Origin: CALFMR01 sp035550595
Lineage (GTDB): Bacteria > Acidobacteriota > Vicinamibacteria > Vicinamibacterales > SCN-69-37
Assembly (NCBI GenBank): GCA_035550595.1
Contig: DASZOV010000082.1
Location: 1-22,612, forward strand
Length of the DNA stretch: 22,612 bases
Direction of reading: 5' to 3'
Shown here in pieces: positions 20,827 to 22,612 of this stretch. Position numbers and translations under genes: made by a program. The first letter of the stretch is position 1. The number at the start of each line of letters is the position of its first letter. Below the pieces are notes generated by a model. The model was given only the letters and a program-made list of their open reading frames with translations. It was not told the origin of the DNA and searched no databases.

Positions 20827-21999
20827 TCAGCTCAGATGCAACAGCCGCCCGAGCCGTGACGGGCGGCGGCAGACGACGCGGTTGCGGCCTTTGCGCTTGG
20901 CGTCGTAGAGCGCCTGGTCGGCGCGTTGGACGAGATCCTGATCGCTGTCCTGTGCGGTGAGCTCGGCCAGACCACAGCTCACCGTGAAACGGACGACGCG
21001 CGGCGTGCCGTGATCGTCGTACTCGTAGCTGCGGCCCGCGATCGACTCGATGACGTGCTGGAACCGCGTCTCGGCCTGCGCGAGGTCGGCGTCGTAGAGC
21101 AGCACCGCGAACTCTTCGCCGCCATATCGCGCGACGAAATCCGTGTGCCGCACGGCGCCGCGCAGCCATTCGGCCGTGCAGAGCAGGACGCGGTCGCCGA
21201 CCTGGTGACCGTGCGTGTCGTTGACCTCTTTGAAGTGATCGACGTCCAGCATCGCGAGCGACAGCGCGACGCCGTTGGCGCGCGCCGTGGCGACCGTACG
21301 CGCCAGCACGCGATCGAAGCCGCCGCGGTTGGCGACCTTCGTCAGCGGATCGATCGACGCTTGCGCCTCCGCCCGCTCGAGGTCCGACTGCAGCGCGTCG
21401 ATGCGCTTGGACAGCGCGGCGATGGCTTCTTCGTCGCGCCGGCGCTTGTCGACGACCGCCTGTTCGAGCGACGCGACTTCATCGGCGAGCTGTCGCTTCA
21501 GCTCGCGGATGTCGTCGAGCTCGCGAAGCGCGTGGAGCCGCGTCGTGCCGGTGAGCAGCGTGGCATGGAAATCGACCGAGTCGCCGACGAGCCGTGCCGC
21601 CGCTTCGCGGAGGATGGCGACCAGGTCGGCGAGCTCCGCCTCGCGCGCCGAGTGGTCGTGCCGGGTCTGCTGCAGATAGTGTTCGCAGTCGCGGACGCAG
21701 GCCGCGGTGACGCTGCGGGCTTCCTGCGGATGAAGGGGATGGCTCAACTGGCGGCGGTGTTCGACGAGGCGCGCGCGCAGCCGGTTGATTTCGGGTGATG
21801 TCGCGTCGGCCGTGGCGACGCAGATGACACGCAGGAGGTTCTGGACGAACGGCGACCAATAGCCAGCATCCTCGGCCGGCGCGTCCGCACGGCGCAGTTC
21901 CAGCTCGATGAGATCCTGCACGAAATCGTAATCGGCAAGGAGAGACGAGAGCTTGAGGGCAGGCGACAGGGCCAGCGACGGCCCAAATAACGATGACAC
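20827..21999 (-). CDS. GGDEF-domain diguanylate cyclase, cytoplasmic
   Basis: Makes cyclic di-GMP. About 390 aa. The N-terminal ~220 residues are helical without membrane segments, ending in a long coiled coil (LKRQLADEVASLEQAVVDKRRRDEEAIAALSKRIDALQSDLERAEAQ). The GGDEF domain follows: DPLTKVANRGGFDRVL, MLDVDHFKEVNDTHGHQVGDRVLL, the active-site GGEEF in VARYGGEEFAVLLYDAD, and ADQALYDAKRKGRNRV. The active site is intact; no clear RxxD inhibitory site was seen five residues before GGEEF (the segment there reads TDFVARY). The start is placed at GTG 21999 because the frame upstream to 22065 is translated repeat DNA. A link to motility control is plausible but only inferred from location. Confidence 0.88.
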   Translation of the reverse strand: MSSLFGPSLALSPALKLSSLLADYDFVQDLIELELRRADAPAEDAGYWSPFVQNLLRVICVATADATSPEINRLRARLVEHRRQLSHPLHPQEARSVTAACVRDCEHYLQQTRHDHSAREAELADLVAILREAAARLVGDSVDFHATLLTGTTRLHALRELDDIRELKRQLADEVASLEQAVVDKRRRDEEAIAALSKRIDALQSDLERAEAQASIDPLTKVANRGGFDRVLARTVATARANGVALSLAMLDVDHFKEVNDTHGHQVGDRVLLCTAEWLRGAVRHTDFVARYGGEEFAVLLYDADLAQAETRFQHVIESIAGRSYEYDDHGTPRVVRFTVSCGLAELTAQDSDQDLVQRADQALYDAKRKGRNRVVCRRPSRLGRLLHLS

Positions 22000-22002
22000 C
22001 GC

Positions 22003-22063
22003 GAGCCCCCGAGCGGAGCGAGGGCGGCGAAGCGCCGTAGCGTTGGGGGTGGGGCCCCAACGC
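22003..22063. repeat. Cluster of palindromes (REP-like) upstream of the GGDEF gene
   Basis: Consecutive hairpins: GCCC/GGGC around GAGCGGAGC, CGGCG-AAG-CGCCG (22025-22037), and GCGTTGGGG/CCCCAACGC with 9-bp perfect arms (22040-22048 and 22055-22063). Such a compact hairpin series is typical of dispersed intergenic palindromic elements. Whether it recurs in this genome cannot be seen from one window. Confidence 0.55.
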
Positions 22064-22137
22064 ACTGCAAAGAAGATGACTGGCCTGTCGCCTAGACCTG
22101 GCGGCCGCGAAGAGAGCGGCAGCCGTTGACGGTCCCC

Positions 22138-22612
22138 TTACGTCAGCATTTCTTCGAGCGCCCGCCGGACGGCCTCGATGGCTTCGCCTTCAGAGGCCGA
22201 CGTCCGCGCCAGGCGCACGAGGCGCTCGGCGGCGCCCGGGTGGCGATCGGGCGCCTGGTCGGGCAGGTGCTCGGCAATCATCCCCGCGCCGGCCGTGAAG
22301 TTCGTCGTCGGCTCGATCAGGATGAAGGCGCCCGTGCCGCGCTGGTCGCGGTAGCGATCGAAGATGAGCGCGCGCGACGTCTCGACGACGACCTGATCGA
22401 TGTCGTTCAAGATCAGCCGCCGGTCCACGGTCGCCGTCGTCGTGCCCGACGCGTGTTTCAGCACGTAGAGGCGATGCGGCTCGAGCGGCCGTTCGTCCAT
22501 CCAGACCATGTCGGCGGCGAAGCGGCGGCCGAGCTCGATGTGGCTGTCGACGAGCACGTCGCCGCGGCTGATGTCGAGCTCGTCCTCGAGCACGAGCGTC
22601 ACCGACATCGGC
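22138..22612 (-). CDS. cysN: Sulfate adenylyltransferase large subunit CysN (C-terminal part; 5' end outside window)
   Basis: The GTPase subunit of ATP sulfurylase, which activates sulfate to adenylyl sulfate together with CysD. The 157 visible residues are the EF-Tu-like beta-barrel domains: SVTLVLEDELDISRGDVLV, FAADMVWMDERPL, YVLKHASGTTTATV, LILNDIDQVVVETSRALIFDRYRDQRGTGAFILIEPTTN and GAGMI. The frame is open to the window edge. About 45 residues follow GAGMI, too short for a fused APS kinase (CysC), so this copy is not a full NodQ-type fusion. It is unrelated to the flagellar genes. Confidence 0.88.
   Translation of the reverse strand, partial: PMSVTLVLEDELDISRGDVLVDSHIELGRRFAADMVWMDERPLEPHRLYVLKHASGTTTATVDRRLILNDIDQVVVETSRALIFDRYRDQRGTGAFILIEPTTNFTAGAGMIAEHLPDQAPDRHPGAAERLVRLARTSASEGEAIEAVRRALEEMLT

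Overview
The window is GC-rich, tightly packed DNA from a flagellated bacterium with an outer-membrane-type motility system. Gene content and style (flagellin with a sigma-28 promoter, a CsrA/FliW switch, an SpsC/E/F/G-like nonulosonate pathway and a Maf glycosyltransferase) would fit an Acidobacteriota or deltaproteobacterium-like lineage. That placement is inference; no marker gene proves it. The whole window is a late-flagellar and flagellin-glycosylation island, followed by unrelated housekeeping genes.

Layout. (1) 2-2375, plus strand: the 3' part of flgL, then fliW, csrA and a tandem GNAT acetyltransferase, with overlaps or gaps of at most 3 bases. (2) 2315-5669, minus strand: fliC, then fliD, fliS and a FliT/FlgN-like chaperone. 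fliC has a near-consensus sigma-28 promoter and a structured leader. (3) 5771-7792: one membrane PMT/ArnT-type glycosyltransferase gene lying between two ~220-230 bp inverted repeats. (4) 7833-15515, plus strand: nine genes, almost all overlapping by 1-11 bases: a hypothetical helical protein, a DegT-family aminotransferase, a PseG/SpsG-like protein, a HAD phosphatase-like protein, a NeuB/SpsE synthase, an ATP-grasp ligase, a SpsF-like cytidylyltransferase, and then a MotA/MotB-like stator pair. (5) 15583-16773, minus strand: a Maf (motility accessory factor) flagellin glycosyltransferase. (6) 17047-18743, plus strand: a second, classical MotA/MotB pair. (7) 18778-22612, minus strand: a DUF2339 membrane protein, a GGDEF diguanylate cyclase and the 3' end of cysN.

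How they fit together. The aminotransferase, SpsG-like protein, NeuB synthase and cytidylyltransferase match the logic of CMP-nonulosonate (pseudaminic/legionaminic or Bacillus Sps-type) synthesis; Maf would attach the sugar to flagellin in the cytoplasm before export. The GNAT in the flgL operon is a candidate for the missing sugar N-acetylation step. The ATP-grasp and HAD proteins are extra steps not found in the textbook pathway and suggest an unusual decoration. No sugar-nucleotide dehydratase (PseB/LegB type) lies in the window. FliW and CsrA would tune flagellin translation through the fliC leader.

The most unusual structure is the inverted-repeat-bounded glycosyltransferase cassette, whose outer edges abut a sigma-28 promoter on one side and a sigma-54-like site on the other. 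Other short repeat-rich intergenic elements sit in front of fliD, at the end of maf and in front of the GGDEF gene. I saw no tRNA, rRNA, CRISPR array, transposase or integrase gene.
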